Of a stretch of 64,000 nucleotides of DNA, positions 18,129-26,787 are shown piece after piece (position 1 is the stretch's first letter; the number at the start of each line of letters is the position of its first letter). The position numbers were made by a program, and so were the translations under genes. This stretch comes from Paraburkholderia kirstenboschensis. Its GTDB lineage: Bacteria; Pseudomonadota; Gammaproteobacteria; Burkholderiales; Burkholderiaceae. Below the pieces are notes generated by a model. It saw only the letters and a list, made by a program, of their open reading frames with translations, was not told the origin of the DNA and ran no database searches. The DNA lies in NCBI RefSeq assembly GCF_904848585.1, contig NZ_CAJHCR010000010.1, positions 124,001 through 188,000 on the forward strand. The letters are read 5' to 3'.

Positions 18129-19433
18129 TCACGACGGCGACACGAGCTTGAAGTCGACCGGCGAGCCGATCTCGATACGCTTCGGGTTCGCTTCGAGCAA
18201 GCCGCTCTGCTGGTCGCGCTTGAATACATAGACCGTGTCGCTGTTCTGATTGCCGACAATCAGCCATTTGCCCGTGGGGTCGATCGCAAATTCGCGCGGC
18301 GACTTCCCGAGACTCGATTGATGACCGATCTTTTTCAGATGTCCGTTCGTCGGATCGACGGAGAAGATCACGATCTCGTTCGCGTCGCCGCGATTGGTCG
18401 CGTACAGGAACCGCCCGTCCGGCGACAGATGGATCGCCGCAGCTCCGACCGCGCCTTTGAAGCCGGGCTCCGTTAGCGAGACTGTCTGGACCTGCGTGAG
18501 CTTGCCGTCGTCGTAATCGAAGATGCTGACGGTGGCGGCGAGCTCGCTCGTCAGGTACGCATGCTTGCCATCGGCGCCGAAAACCAGATGCCGGGGGCCC
18601 GTGCCCGGCTTCTCCTGGGTATAACGCCAGTCGGTGGGACCGAACAGGCCGCGGCTGCCGTCGGGCGTGTAGCGGTATGAATAGAGCTTGTCGGCACCGA
18701 GATCCTGCGCGAACAGATAACGTCCGTCCGGCGAAAAGACAGTGGAGTGCACGTGCGAGTTGTCCTGGCGCCCTTTCACCGGGCCGCCGCCTTCATGGTG
18801 CACGGTCAGCACAGACACGCCGAGCTGGCCGTCCGCCTGCACCGGAAACACCGCGAAGCTGCCGCCCGGGTCGGCCGCGACCGAATAGTTCGCGGTCAGC
18901 AGATATTTGCCATCCGGTGAGAGACTCAGGTAGCACGGATCGTTGCCGCCGGCAGAAACCTTGTTGAGGAAGCTCAACTGGCCGCTCGTGGCGTCGAAGC
19001 GAAACGCGCTGATGCCGCCGCGCTGGCTGGCTGGTCCGTTGTCGCCAGGCAGTTCGTTGACGGCATAGACGAACCGACGGTCGCGGCTCACCACCAGATA
19101 CGACGGGTTGACCGTCTGCGCGACCGAGACGCGCGTCGCGTCGCCAGTCTTCGTGTCGAAGCGATAGACATACAAGCCCTCGCTCTTGCCGCCGGTATAG
19201 GTGCCGACCAGCATGTCATAGACGCCGTCGCCGGGAACCGGTCCGGCCTCCTGGGCAAACGCGGGCGAAGCGACAATCGAGACCATGAGCGCGAAACCTT
19301 TTATGATCGAGCCGGCGGAGAGCATGGGAGCCCATGTGCGCGCGCGCCGTGAAAGGGAGCCCGCATCGGAATACGAAGAAGGCTGAGTAACACCTGGAGC
19401 GGCGCGCACTGCGGCCCGGTGACGACGAAGCAT
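18129..19433 (-). CDS. Exported lactonase-family seven-bladed beta-propeller protein
   Basis: Member of the lactonase (6-phosphogluconolactonase-like, PF10282) family. The 434-residue product has a hydrophobic export segment (GFALMVSIVASPAFA, cleavage before QE) preceded by an unusually long ~45-residue N-region, then a propeller with repeated SPDGKYL/SPDGRYLF-type strands and the family motifs YVGTYT-like LVGTYTGG, NSHVH and GTGPRHLVF. Substrate is unknown; exported members are not the cytosolic pentose-phosphate enzyme. I chose the ATG ending at 19433 because GAGGAGG lies four to five bases upstream; a start at MLSAGSIIKG (ending 19325) gives a normal-length signal peptide but has no such site. 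Confidence 0.85.
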   Translation of the reverse strand: MLRRHRAAVRAAPGVTQPSSYSDAGSLSRRARTWAPMLSAGSIIKGFALMVSIVASPAFAQEAGPVPGDGVYDMLVGTYTGGKSEGLYVYRFDTKTGDATRVSVAQTVNPSYLVVSRDRRFVYAVNELPGDNGPASQRGGISAFRFDATSGQLSFLNKVSAGGNDPCYLSLSPDGKYLLTANYSVAADPGGSFAVFPVQADGQLGVSVLTVHHEGGGPVKGRQDNSHVHSTVFSPDGRYLFAQDLGADKLYSYRYTPDGSRGLFGPTDWRYTQEKPGTGPRHLVFGADGKHAYLTSELAATVSIFDYDDGKLTQVQTVSLTEPGFKGAVGAAAIHLSPDGRFLYATNRGDANEIVIFSVDPTNGHLKKIGHQSSLGKSPREFAIDPTGKWLIVGNQNSDTVYVFKRDQQSGLLEANPKRIEIGSPVDFKLVSPS

Positions 19434-19741
19434 ATGACCTCCTCTACATCGGTTATTTGCATGCATTGGTTGTAATGGCGTCTCTGGTCTGCCGCGCGGC
19501 GGGTCGAGCGTTGTTCTCGTCGAGCAAGTATAAAAGCGTTGCAACGGATGATGCAGAGAAGCAGGCCGTATGAACCCGTAGGCGGGTGGTCAATCGGGTA
19601 GCGGATTGTTTCGGGACTGGAGTGCTGCAGCGGCAGGCGCTGCGTCGACAGCCGCTGTATCGACAGCCGCTGCGTTGTTAGCAATTGTCCCGCCTGGGCG
19701 GGATCTTTTTTAATCGCGTCTCACCACACTACGGAGTATTC
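19434..19741. other. Intergenic region with overlapping -10 elements and a possible small transcript
   Basis: Divergent region between the lactonase gene and DUF3096. Plus-strand TATAAA at 19529-19534 and an overlapping minus-strand TATACT could serve divergent promoters, though both -35 boxes are weak. A 13-base direct repeat (TCGACAGCCGCTG) occurs twice around 19645-19674, before the terminator at 19688. Confidence 0.4.
19688..19711 (+). terminator. Rho-independent terminator upstream of DUF3096 with no assigned gene
   Basis: TCCCGC and GCGGGA form a compact GC stem with a four-base loop, followed at once by TCTTTTTT. No plus-strand gene precedes it since ftsK, 1.7 kb upstream behind its own hairpin. 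It may end a small RNA or attenuate transcription into DUF3096. Confidence 0.7.
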
Positions 19742-19894
19742 ATGAACGTCACACTCAGCCTGGGCCCGCTGGTTTCGTTGATCGCCGGCATTCTGATTCT
19801 CGTGATGCCGCGGCTGTTGAACTATATCGTCGCGCTCTATCTGATCATCATCGGGATCATTGGGATTTTTGGCGTGGGGTCCTCGCATTTCTGA
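19742..19894 (+). CDS. Small DUF3096 membrane protein
   Basis: A 50-residue hydrophobic protein with two membrane segments (about residues 3-20 and 24-43: LGPLVSLIAGILILVMPRLL and YIVALYLIIIGIIGIFG). This is the whole DUF3096 family fold; its function is unknown. CGGAG lies seven bases upstream of the ATG. The start is chosen over an in-frame one at 19685 that would run through the terminator hairpin. Confidence 0.85.
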   Translation: MNVTLSLGPLVSLIAGILILVMPRLLNYIVALYLIIIGIIGIFGVGSSHF

Positions 19895-20143
19895 GCGCGG
19901 CAGCCGGGCGCAAGACGGCCCGGCTTATCTCCATGCGCAGTAGATGGGCGGTCGGTATAAGAGCACTGTCACAGGCGACAGTGCACGACGTGCGCGAACG
20001 CATAGGAGCGCACACAAGCGCGCACGCCGGGACACGCCCGCGCCGGTCATTGCCGCAGGCTGCCAATAGATGTCAGGCGATCACGCGCCGCGCCGTATCC
20101 GGATAACGCCCGATGCGAATCGCTTGCGTGCTATACGCTGGCG

Positions 20144-20389
20144 TCAGCCGTTCGAAAGCTGGTCCAGACGCCAGCGCCCCTGCAGCGACAGCGCGCCGAC
20201 GGCATAATGGCCGTCACCTTCCTGATAACGGCGGAAGCAGGCTCGTTCGATCAGAAAGCTCGCGGCGGTCTGCATGCCGTTGAGGCTCAGGCCAAGGCGG
20301 CTGTGATCGAGAGGCAACATTGAATCGTCCGCGAGCTGGCTCGCGGCGGAGAGAATCGTGATGCAGTCGGATTTTGACGGATTCAGCAT
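20144..20389 (-). CDS. Conserved-looking hypothetical protein
   Basis: An 81-residue soluble protein that I do not recognise. It has a Ser/Asp-rich N-terminus (MLNPSKSDCITILSAASQLAD) and a C-terminal half rich in Arg, Tyr and aromatic residues (FRRYQEGDGHYAVGALSLQGRWRLDQL). It has a well-formed promoter 90 bases upstream and a weak AGGAC ribosome site, which favours a real gene. It is divergent from the GH15 gene. Confidence 0.6.
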   Translation of the reverse strand: MLNPSKSDCITILSAASQLADDSMLPLDHSRLGLSLNGMQTAASFLIERACFRRYQEGDGHYAVGALSLQGRWRLDQLSNG

Positions 20390-20476
20390 GGCTTTCGTCC
20401 TCGAAACGGCGTGTGCATGCGCGATGGGCAAGCCGGTTCGCAAATCACGAAGATTTCCGCACCGACCAGATTACCG

Positions 20477-20505
20477 ATTGTAGGCATAGGTTTGACATTT
20501 ACCAA
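20477..20505 (-). promoter_or_regulatory. Sigma-70-type promoter for the 81-residue hypothetical gene
   Basis: Reading on the minus strand, TTGGTA (20505-20500), a 17-base spacer and TACAAT (20482-20477). The start codon ends at 20389. Confidence 0.55.
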
Positions 20506-20625
20506 CCCGCGTTTTGCCGCATTGCCGATGAAGCCCAAAAGCCACCAGCGAGTCCGGAAAGAACAACGAACAGGTGCGGCCAGTTGTGCGGCATCTGCTA
20601 TCCAAACGCACTGATACGCACCCTC

Positions 20626-22506
20626 ATGCCCGCACCCATCGAAGACTATGCGCTCATCGGCGACGGCCACACCGCCGCGCTCATCTCCCGCGAAGGTTCC
20701 GTCGACTGGCTTTGCTGGCCGCGTTTTGACTCCGGAGCATGCTTCGCCGCGCTGCTTGGCACGCCGGACAACGGCCGCTGGCTGATTTGCCCCGATTCCG
20801 ACGCGCCCGTGAAAATCACCCGCCGTTATCGGGGCGAAACGCTGATACTCGAAACCGACTTCGAAACGCCCGAAGGCGCGGTCACGCTCGTGGATTTCAT
20901 GCCGCCGGGCAACGGCTGGTCGGAGATGGTGCGTATCGTCGTCGGCAAACGCGGCACCGTGCGCATGAAGATGGAACTCGTGCTGCGCTTCGACTACGGT
21001 TTCTCGATTCCGTGGGTCGCCCGCCTGAAGAACGAGAGCGGCATCCGCGCGATCGCCGGCCCGGATAACGCGGTGCTGCGCACGCCCGTGGAACTGGTCG
21101 GCGAGAACATGAAAACGGTGGCGGCATTCACCGTCAAGGAAGGCGAGCGTGTACCCTTCGCGCTCGCCTATGCCGCCTCGCATCTGCGGCTTCCGCCAGC
21201 GCGCGATCCGCACACGGCGCTCGCGCGCACCGAGAACCACTGGCTCGAATGGTCGGCGCGCGGCACCATCCAGGGCAGATGGGCCGAGCCGATCCGCCGC
21301 TCGCTGATCACGCTGCGGGCGCTCGCCTACGAGCCGACCGGCGGAATCGTCGCCGCGCCCACCACATCGCTGCCTGAACAGTTGGGCGGCACACGCAACT
21401 GGGACTACCGCTACTGCTGGCTGCGCGACGCGACGATCACGCTGCTCGCGCTGATGCGCGGCGGCTATTACGACGAAGCGCGCGCATGGCGCAGCTGGCT
21501 CGGCCGGGTCACGGCCGGGGCGCCCGACCAGTTGCAGATCATGTACGGGATCGCGGGAGAGCGGCGCCTGCCGGAGTTCGAGATCGACTGGCTGCCAGGC
21601 TATCAGGGCGCGAAGCCCGTGCGGATCGGCAATAACGCGGTGGGGCAGCTGCAGCTGGACGTGTATGGCGAGGTGATGAACGCGCTGCATCTGGCGCGCA
21701 TCGGCGGCTTGCAGGCAGACGACACCGCGTGGAACGTGCAATGCGCACTGCTGCGCCACCTGACCACGATCTGGCAGCAACCCGACGAGGGCATCTGGGA
21801 GACGCGCGGCGGGCGCCAGCATTTCACTTTCTCGAAGGTCATGGCGTGGGTTGCGTTCGACCGCGCGCTTGCATCGGCGGAAATGTTCAAGCTCGAAGGC
21901 CCGCTCGACGAATGGCGCGCGACCCGCGCGCAGATTCACGCGGAAGTCTGCGAGAAGGCATGGAATTCATCGCGCAACGCGTTTGTGCAGGCGTACGGCA
22001 GCGACCAACTGGACGCGAGCGTGCTGCTCATGCCGCTCGTCGGCTTCCTGCCGCCGCATGATCCGCGAATGAAGGGCACGGTGGACGCGATTGAACGCGA
22101 CCTGATGCACGACGGCTTCGTGATGCGCTACCGCACGACCGAATTCGACGACGGCCTTCCGCCCGGGGAAGGCACGTTTCTGGCTTGTTCGTTCTGGATG
22201 GTGGACAACCTGGCGCTGCAAGGCCGCCTCGACGAAGCGATCGCCATGTACGAACGGCTGCTCGGACTATGCAACGACGTTGGGCTGCTCGCGGAGGAAT
22301 ACGACCCGTCCGCGAAACGCCTGGTCGGCAATTTCCCGCAGGCGTTCTCGCATGTGTCGCTCGTCAACACCGGCCTGAACTTGATGAAACATGAACAGGC
22401 GATGGCGCGGGCCACGGGCCATCCGTCTCATAACGGCACGCACCAGGCGGAACTTGATGCTGCTGCAAGCCCGGATAGCGGCACGGCAACATCGCCAGTA
22501 GCATGA
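20626..22506 (+). CDS. GH15-family glycoside hydrolase (glucoamylase/trehalase-like)
   Basis: Predicted glucan or trehalose hydrolase. The 626-residue protein has an N-terminal beta-sandwich (from MPAPIEDYALIGDGHTAALI) and an (alpha/alpha)6 barrel with the GH15 motifs GGTRNWDYRYCWLRDA (about 262-277) and EEYDP near residue 560, which contain or flank the catalytic acids. No signal peptide is seen, so it is probably cytosolic; cytosolic members include trehalases and glucoamylases, and the substrate cannot be decided here. The start aligns with the conserved family N-terminus. No terminator separates it from the phaZ promoter. Confidence 0.93.
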   Translation: MPAPIEDYALIGDGHTAALISREGSVDWLCWPRFDSGACFAALLGTPDNGRWLICPDSDAPVKITRRYRGETLILETDFETPEGAVTLVDFMPPGNGWSEMVRIVVGKRGTVRMKMELVLRFDYGFSIPWVARLKNESGIRAIAGPDNAVLRTPVELVGENMKTVAAFTVKEGERVPFALAYAASHLRLPPARDPHTALARTENHWLEWSARGTIQGRWAEPIRRSLITLRALAYEPTGGIVAAPTTSLPEQLGGTRNWDYRYCWLRDATITLLALMRGGYYDEARAWRSWLGRVTAGAPDQLQIMYGIAGERRLPEFEIDWLPGYQGAKPVRIGNNAVGQLQLDVYGEVMNALHLARIGGLQADDTAWNVQCALLRHLTTIWQQPDEGIWETRGGRQHFTFSKVMAWVAFDRALASAEMFKLEGPLDEWRATRAQIHAEVCEKAWNSSRNAFVQAYGSDQLDASVLLMPLVGFLPPHDPRMKGTVDAIERDLMHDGFVMRYRTTEFDDGLPPGEGTFLACSFWMVDNLALQGRLDEAIAMYERLLGLCNDVGLLAEEYDPSAKRLVGNFPQAFSHVSLVNTGLNLMKHEQAMARATGHPSHNGTHQAELDAAASPDSGTATSPVA

Positions 22507-22547
22507 TTCAATGACACTTTTTACGGATGGAGCTGCGGATTGCTGCA

Positions 22548-22576
22548 TTGCACAACACCACTACTTTGTATATGAT
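22548..22576 (+). promoter_or_regulatory. phaZ promoter with TGC-rich element
   Basis: TTGCAC (22548-22553), 17-base spacer, TATGAT (22571-22576). The -35 lies inside TTGCTGCATTGCACAA (22540-22555), a TGC/GCA-rich element like those bound by PhaR-type regulators at phasin promoters (inference). Confidence 0.65.
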
Positions 22577-22685
22577 CTAGCCGTTTGTCGGCCCAAAAAT
22601 AGTGTGCCAACAACCAGAATGGCCTGCCGCAACGCCACACGCGTGTTTGCGAAGCCCCATGCGAACCGCTTAAAACGGAGCACCC

Positions 22686-23963
22686 ATGCTCTACCAATTG
22701 CACGAATTCCAGCGGGCTATGCTGAGCCCGCTTACCGCCTGGGCTCAGGCCGCGTCCAAATCGTTCGCGAATCCGGCCAGCCCGCTGGCCTACGTGCCTG
22801 GCGCCACGCGCCTTTCCGCCGGTTACGAACTGCTTTACCGGCTTGGTAAAGATTACGAGAAGCCGGAGTTCAATCTCCATCAAATCGTCAAAGACGGTCA
22901 CAACATCCCGATCATCGAGCAAACGATCATCGAGAAGCCGTTCTGCCGCCTGATGCGCTTCAAGCGTTTCGCGGACGACAGCGACGCCGTGACCCAACTC
23001 AAGGACGAGCCGGTCGTGCTGGTGTGCGCGCCGTTGTCGGGGCACCATGCCACGCTACTGCGTGACACAGTGCGCACGTTGTTGCAGGACCACAAGGTCT
23101 ATCTGACCGACTGGATCGACGCGCGCATGGTGCCGCTCGAAGACGGCGAGTTCCATCTCGACGATTACGTCGCCTACATTCAGGAATTCATCCGCCACAT
23201 CGGCGCGAAGAATCTGCATGTGATCTCCGTGTGCCAGCCGACCGTGCCGGTGCTCGCTGCGATTTCCCTGCTGGCGAGCCGCGGCGAAGACACGCCGCGC
23301 ACCATGACCATGATGGGCGGGCCCATCGACGCGCGTAAGAGCCCCACCTCGGTCAACTCGCTCGCCACACAACATTCTTACGAGTGGTTCGAAAACAACG
23401 TGATCTTCACGGTGCCGCCGAACTATCCGGGCGTGGGCCGCAAGGTCTACCCGGGCTTCCTGCAACACACGGGCTTCGTCGCGATGAACCCGGAACGTCA
23501 CGCGGCTTCGCACTGGGACTTCTACCAGAGCCTGTTGCGCGGCGACGAAGACGACGCCGAAGCGCATCGCCGCTTCTACGACGAGTACAACGCCGTGCTC
23601 GACATGGACGCCGACTACTACCTGGACACGATCCGCGTAGTGTTTCAGGAGTTCTGTCTGGCTGAAGGCACCTGGGACGTGGCCGGCGAACGCGTGAGGC
23701 CGCAGGACATTACGAAAACAGCGCTCTTGACGATTGAAGGCGAACTGGACGACATCTCCGGCGACGGTCAGACCTATGCCGCTCACGGGTTGTGCACCGG
23801 CATTCCGGAGAAGAACAAGCGTCACTTCACGGCGGAAAAGTGCGGGCACTACGGCATTTTTTCCGGCCGCCGCTGGCGCACCATCATTTATCCGCAGCTG
23901 CGCGACTTCATCCTCGAACACAACAAGGCGCCGAGGGTCGTGAAGGAAAAAGCTGAAGTTTGA
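22686..23963 (+). CDS. phaZ: Intracellular polyhydroxybutyrate depolymerase
   Basis: Degrades native intracellular PHB granules to release 3-hydroxybutyrate units. The 425-residue protein matches the cytosolic PhaZa1 type: the nucleophile is a cysteine, Cys183, in the lipase-box-like SVCQPT, with Asp355 (EGELDD) and His388 (CGHYGIF) completing the triad. These numbers coincide with those reported for the Ralstonia eutropha enzyme. There is no signal peptide, consistent with granule association. It has its own promoter and is followed by a strong terminator, so it is monocistronic. Confidence 0.96.
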   Translation: MLYQLHEFQRAMLSPLTAWAQAASKSFANPASPLAYVPGATRLSAGYELLYRLGKDYEKPEFNLHQIVKDGHNIPIIEQTIIEKPFCRLMRFKRFADDSDAVTQLKDEPVVLVCAPLSGHHATLLRDTVRTLLQDHKVYLTDWIDARMVPLEDGEFHLDDYVAYIQEFIRHIGAKNLHVISVCQPTVPVLAAISLLASRGEDTPRTMTMMGGPIDARKSPTSVNSLATQHSYEWFENNVIFTVPPNYPGVGRKVYPGFLQHTGFVAMNPERHAASHWDFYQSLLRGDEDDAEAHRRFYDEYNAVLDMDADYYLDTIRVVFQEFCLAEGTWDVAGERVRPQDITKTALLTIEGELDDISGDGQTYAAHGLCTGIPEKNKRHFTAEKCGHYGIFSGRRWRTIIYPQLRDFILEHNKAPRVVKEKAEV

Positions 23964-24028
23964 CGGGTGTCATGCAGGCTTCGTGCAGGCTTTGCAGCCA
24001 CTCACGAAGCTCTCGCGCAACTGATAAG

Positions 24029-24059
24029 AACGGCCTCCTGATTAGGAGGCCGTTTTTTT
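24029..24059 (+). terminator. Rho-independent terminator of phaZ
   Basis: An 11-bp stem (24029-24039 with 24044-24054), GATT loop and a run of Ts to 24059. Confidence 0.93.
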
Positions 24060-24090
24060 GGCCCGTCTCAAACGCCTCGTTCAAAAGCAG

Positions 24091-24129
24091 GCAAAGTTGA
24101 GAAGCGCCTTTAGCGCCTCTCAACTTTGC
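24091..24129 (-). terminator. Long inverted repeat, likely terminator of tetR
   Basis: Perfect 12-bp arms (24091-24102 and 24118-24129) with an inner GCGC/GCGC pairing. It lies just after the tetR stop on the minus strand, with CTGCTTTT a few bases beyond. Confidence 0.65.
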
Positions 24130-24150
24130 AGGCCAACACTAGGTGCCGTC

Positions 24151-24783
24151 CTACTTTCGCAACAGATAAGCGAGCAGTAGTTCGGTGTTCATCTGAATCA
24201 CTTCACTGCGTTCGCTCGCACTGCTGAAATCGCGACCAAGCGTGGCTTCGAGCGTGAAGCGATTGGACACGATGTAATAGCCCATGCCCGACAGCGTGAC
24301 GTAGAAGCGCAGCGGGTCCACGTTCGTGCGAAACAGCCCCGCGCGTTGACCTCGCTCGAGGATGCCGCCAAGCGTGGCGACGATCGGCGAAATCATCTCG
24401 CGGATGCGCGTGGACTTCTGCATATAACGCGCCTCGTGCAAGTTCTCGTTATTGACGAGGCGCAGCAGTTCAGGATGGTCGCGGTAGTAATCCCAAACAA
24501 AATGCGCGAGGCGCGTAACTGCCTCGACCGGCGCAATGCCGTTCAGTTCGAGCGTGCGTTCCGCTTCGTTGAGCGCGCTGAACGCGTGCTCGAGTACTGC
24601 AGTGAAAAGCTGCTCCTTGCTACCAAAGTAGTAGTAGAGCATGCGTTCATTCGTCTCCGCGCGGCGGGCGATCTGATCGACGCGCGCGCCGAATAGCCCA
24701 CCATTTGCAAACTCTTCGGCTGCCGCAAGCAGAATGCGGCGCCGGGTGCCTTCAGGATCTCTTTTGATTTTCGGCTGATTCAT
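24151..24783 (-). CDS. TetR/AcrR-family transcriptional regulator
   Basis: DNA-binding repressor of 210 residues. The N-terminal helix-turn-helix covers about residues 12-60 (RRRILLAAAEEFANGG...VDQIARRAETNERMLYYYFGSKEQLF), and the all-helical C-terminal domain would bind an unknown ligand. It is divergent from rsxB-nth and convergent with phaZ. A palindrome over its own promoter suggests autoregulation and perhaps control of rsxB. Nothing in the sequence identifies the inducer. Confidence 0.93.
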   Translation of the reverse strand: MNQPKIKRDPEGTRRRILLAAAEEFANGGLFGARVDQIARRAETNERMLYYYFGSKEQLFTAVLEHAFSALNEAERTLELNGIAPVEAVTRLAHFVWDYYRDHPELLRLVNNENLHEARYMQKSTRIREMISPIVATLGGILERGQRAGLFRTNVDPLRFYVTLSGMGYYIVSNRFTLEATLGRDFSSASERSEVIQMNTELLLAYLLRK

Positions 24784-24914
24784 GGTGGCATGGTCTTCGT
24801 GAGCCGCGTTTTTCCGGATCGCGCCGCCGGCCTCTCCTCGGGCCTTGCACCGACAGCACTGAACGGGCTGGTTGGGGGAAAACCCTTCTGCGGTCTTTCG
24901 AAAAAAGCGCTTTG

Positions 24915-24942
24915 ATTATGGCACATGGATTGCCGATGGCAA
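24915..24942 (-). promoter_or_regulatory. tetR promoter
   Basis: On the minus strand, TTGCCA (24942-24937), a 16-base spacer, CATAAT (24920-24915). The tetR start codon ends at 24783. Confidence 0.6.
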
Positions 24943-24943
24943 T
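24929..24943. promoter_or_regulatory. Candidate TetR operator
   Basis: Perfect inverted repeat ATTGCC-GAT-GGCAAT overlapping the -35 of tetR, in the divergent tetR-rsxB spacer. Outer GCACAT (24921-24926) and ATGTGC (24961-24966) arms flank it. Confidence 0.55.
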
Positions 24944-25018
24944 TGGGGAAATCGGCGATAATGTGCTATTTAGTTCAAGCTGTGCGGCCGCCCGCCGAGC
25001 CCCGCTTGGCCCCACATC

Positions 25019-25927
25019 GTGACCGTGACAGAGATCAAGACACTCGCAGATCGCATTGAAGATCTGCTTCCCCAGACGCAATGCACCAAGTGCGGTTATG
25101 CGGCCTGCCGTCCGTATGCCGAGGCCGTCGCATGCGGCGAAGCCAATTACAACCAGTGCCCGCCCGGTGGCGAGGAAGGCGTCGCGCGCCTCGCCGCCCT
25201 GCTCGGCAAACCGGTCATTCCGCTCAATTCCGCCAATGGCGTCGAACGGCCGCGCCCTCTGGCGGTTATCGACGAACAGGTGTGCATCGGCTGCACGTTG
25301 TGCATGCAGGCGTGCCCGGTCGACGCAATAGTTGGGGCACCGAAACACATGCACACGGTAGTCGCCGAGTTGTGCACGGGCTGCGACCTGTGCGTGCCGC
25401 CCTGCCCGGTCGATTGCATTTCGATGCCGCCTGTCACCGGCGAGGCGACCGGCTGGGACGCATGGAGCCAGCCGCTCGCCGACGCGGCGCGCGAGCGCCA
25501 TAACCGGCGCGAGGCGCGTCTCGCGGGCGAGCGCGAAGCTGCCGAAGCACGTGTTGCGGCGCGGCGCAGCAGCGCAGCCGCCACCGCGGCTAGCAATGCA
25601 CCGGCAGGCAACGTGTCGACGCCAGCGGCATCGCCTGCAAGCATCGCCGGGAACGCCGACGCCGAAGCGAAAAAACGCGCGATCATCCAGGCCGCGCTCG
25701 AACGCGCGCGCAAGAAGAAGGAAGAGCTGGCCGCCAAAGGCCAGGCCCCGTTGAACACCGAGCAGGTGAGCGCCGACGTGCAGGCACAGATCGACGCGGC
25801 CGAAGCACGCCGCCGCCGTCTCGGACTTACCGGCACAGGTGCCGAGCAACTTGCCGATCAGCCTGCCGACGACGCCGCCGGCAACCCGCCGCCGTCGACA
25901 CCGGCCAGCACGCGCAATTCGCGCTAA
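25019..25927 (+). CDS. rsxB: RsxB/RnfB-like iron-sulfur protein (no membrane anchor)
   Basis: Homologue of the B subunit of the Rnf/Rsx electron-transfer complex, 302 residues. It has the N-terminal cluster motif CTKCGYAACRPYAEAV...CPPGG (residues about 22-50), then two ferredoxin-type 4Fe-4S motifs CIGCTLCMQACPV and CTGCDLCVPPCPV. Unlike E. coli RsxB it lacks the N-terminal membrane helix, and it carries an extra ~140-residue Ala/Glu/Arg-rich tail. No rsxA, C, D, G or E lies nearby. It is followed 19 bases later by nth, the gene that ends the rsx operon in enterobacteria. The start is GTG 25019 or GTG 25025; neither has a strong ribosome site. Confidence 0.88.
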   Translation: MTVTEIKTLADRIEDLLPQTQCTKCGYAACRPYAEAVACGEANYNQCPPGGEEGVARLAALLGKPVIPLNSANGVERPRPLAVIDEQVCIGCTLCMQACPVDAIVGAPKHMHTVVAELCTGCDLCVPPCPVDCISMPPVTGEATGWDAWSQPLADAARERHNRREARLAGEREAAEARVAARRSSAAATAASNAPAGNVSTPAASPASIAGNADAEAKKRAIIQAALERARKKKEELAAKGQAPLNTEQVSADVQAQIDAAEARRRRLGLTGTGAEQLADQPADDAAGNPPPSTPASTRNSR

Positions 25928-25946
25928 CAGCATCCGCCCGCTCCGC

Positions 25947-26591
25947 ATGAACGCGAATAAACGCCGCGCCATCTACGAAACGCTTCAGAGCATCAATCCG
26001 CATCCCACGACCGAACTGGAGTACACCACACCGTTCGAACTGCTGATTGCCGTACTGCTTTCAGCGCAGGCGACGGACGTGTCGGTCAACAAGGCCATGC
26101 GCAAGATGTTTCCGGTCGCCAACACGCCGCAGAAAGTGTTTGACCTCGGAGAAGAAGGCGTCGCCGACTACATCAAGACGATCGGCCTGTATAGGAACAA
26201 GGCCAAGAACGTGATCGCGACTTGCCGCATCCTGCTCGATCAATACGGCGGCGAAGTGCCGGAGGACCGCGAGGCGCTGGAAAGTCTGCCGGGCGTCGGG
26301 CGCAAAACAGCTAACGTGATTCTGAACACGGCGTTCGGCCATCCGACTATCGCCGTCGATACGCACATCTTTCGGGTTGCGAATCGAACCGGGCTGGCTC
26401 CCGGCAAAGACGTGCGCGCGGTCGAAGCAGCGCTCGAAAAATTCACGCCCGACGAGTTCAAGAAGGACGCGCATCATTGGCTGATCCTGCATGGCCGTTA
26501 TGTGTGCAAGGCACGTCGGCCGGAGTGCTGGCATTGCGCGATCGAGCCGCTTTGCGAATTCCGGCCAAAGACGCCGCCGCCCGATCTTTGA
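25947..26591 (+). CDS. nth: Endonuclease III (DNA glycosylase/AP lyase)
   Basis: Base-excision-repair enzyme removing oxidised pyrimidines and nicking abasic sites. The 214-residue protein has the helix-hairpin-helix LPGVGRKTANVIL with catalytic Lys120, catalytic Asp138 in AVDTHIFRV, and the C-terminal 4Fe-4S ligands in CKARRPECWHCAIEPLC. Residue numbers match E. coli Nth. The ATG at 25947 aligns with the family; the 36-residue upstream extension overlaps rsxB in another frame and is artefactual. It probably shares a transcript with rsxB. Confidence 0.97.
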   Translation: MNANKRRAIYETLQSINPHPTTELEYTTPFELLIAVLLSAQATDVSVNKAMRKMFPVANTPQKVFDLGEEGVADYIKTIGLYRNKAKNVIATCRILLDQYGGEVPEDREALESLPGVGRKTANVILNTAFGHPTIAVDTHIFRVANRTGLAPGKDVRAVEAALEKFTPDEFKKDAHHWLILHGRYVCKARRPECWHCAIEPLCEFRPKTPPPDL

Positions 26592-26787
26592 GCGTGCGCG
26601 TCCTCAGCAAGCTGCAGCACCGGCGCGTAAAATGCCGCGTTATACATAGAGCGGCAGCGGCCTGCGTTGTACGCGGCGGCACCGGCCTACCTAAGCGGCC
26701 CCGCAATGCGCGTTCTCACAGCGGCCCGTTACCGCACGCGGGCGTCGCGCTCTCCTCTCACTTTCCACTCGATAAACCGGTCCCACG

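Noticed and set aside
20383..21939. Minus-strand open frame of about 518 codons opposite the GH15 gene
   Set aside because: Antisense shadow; the plus strand carries GH15 catalytic motifs.
24091..24129. Transposon-end or attachment site
   Set aside because: The 12-bp inverted arms lie just past the tetR stop and are best read as a transcription terminator; no target duplication or mobile gene is near.
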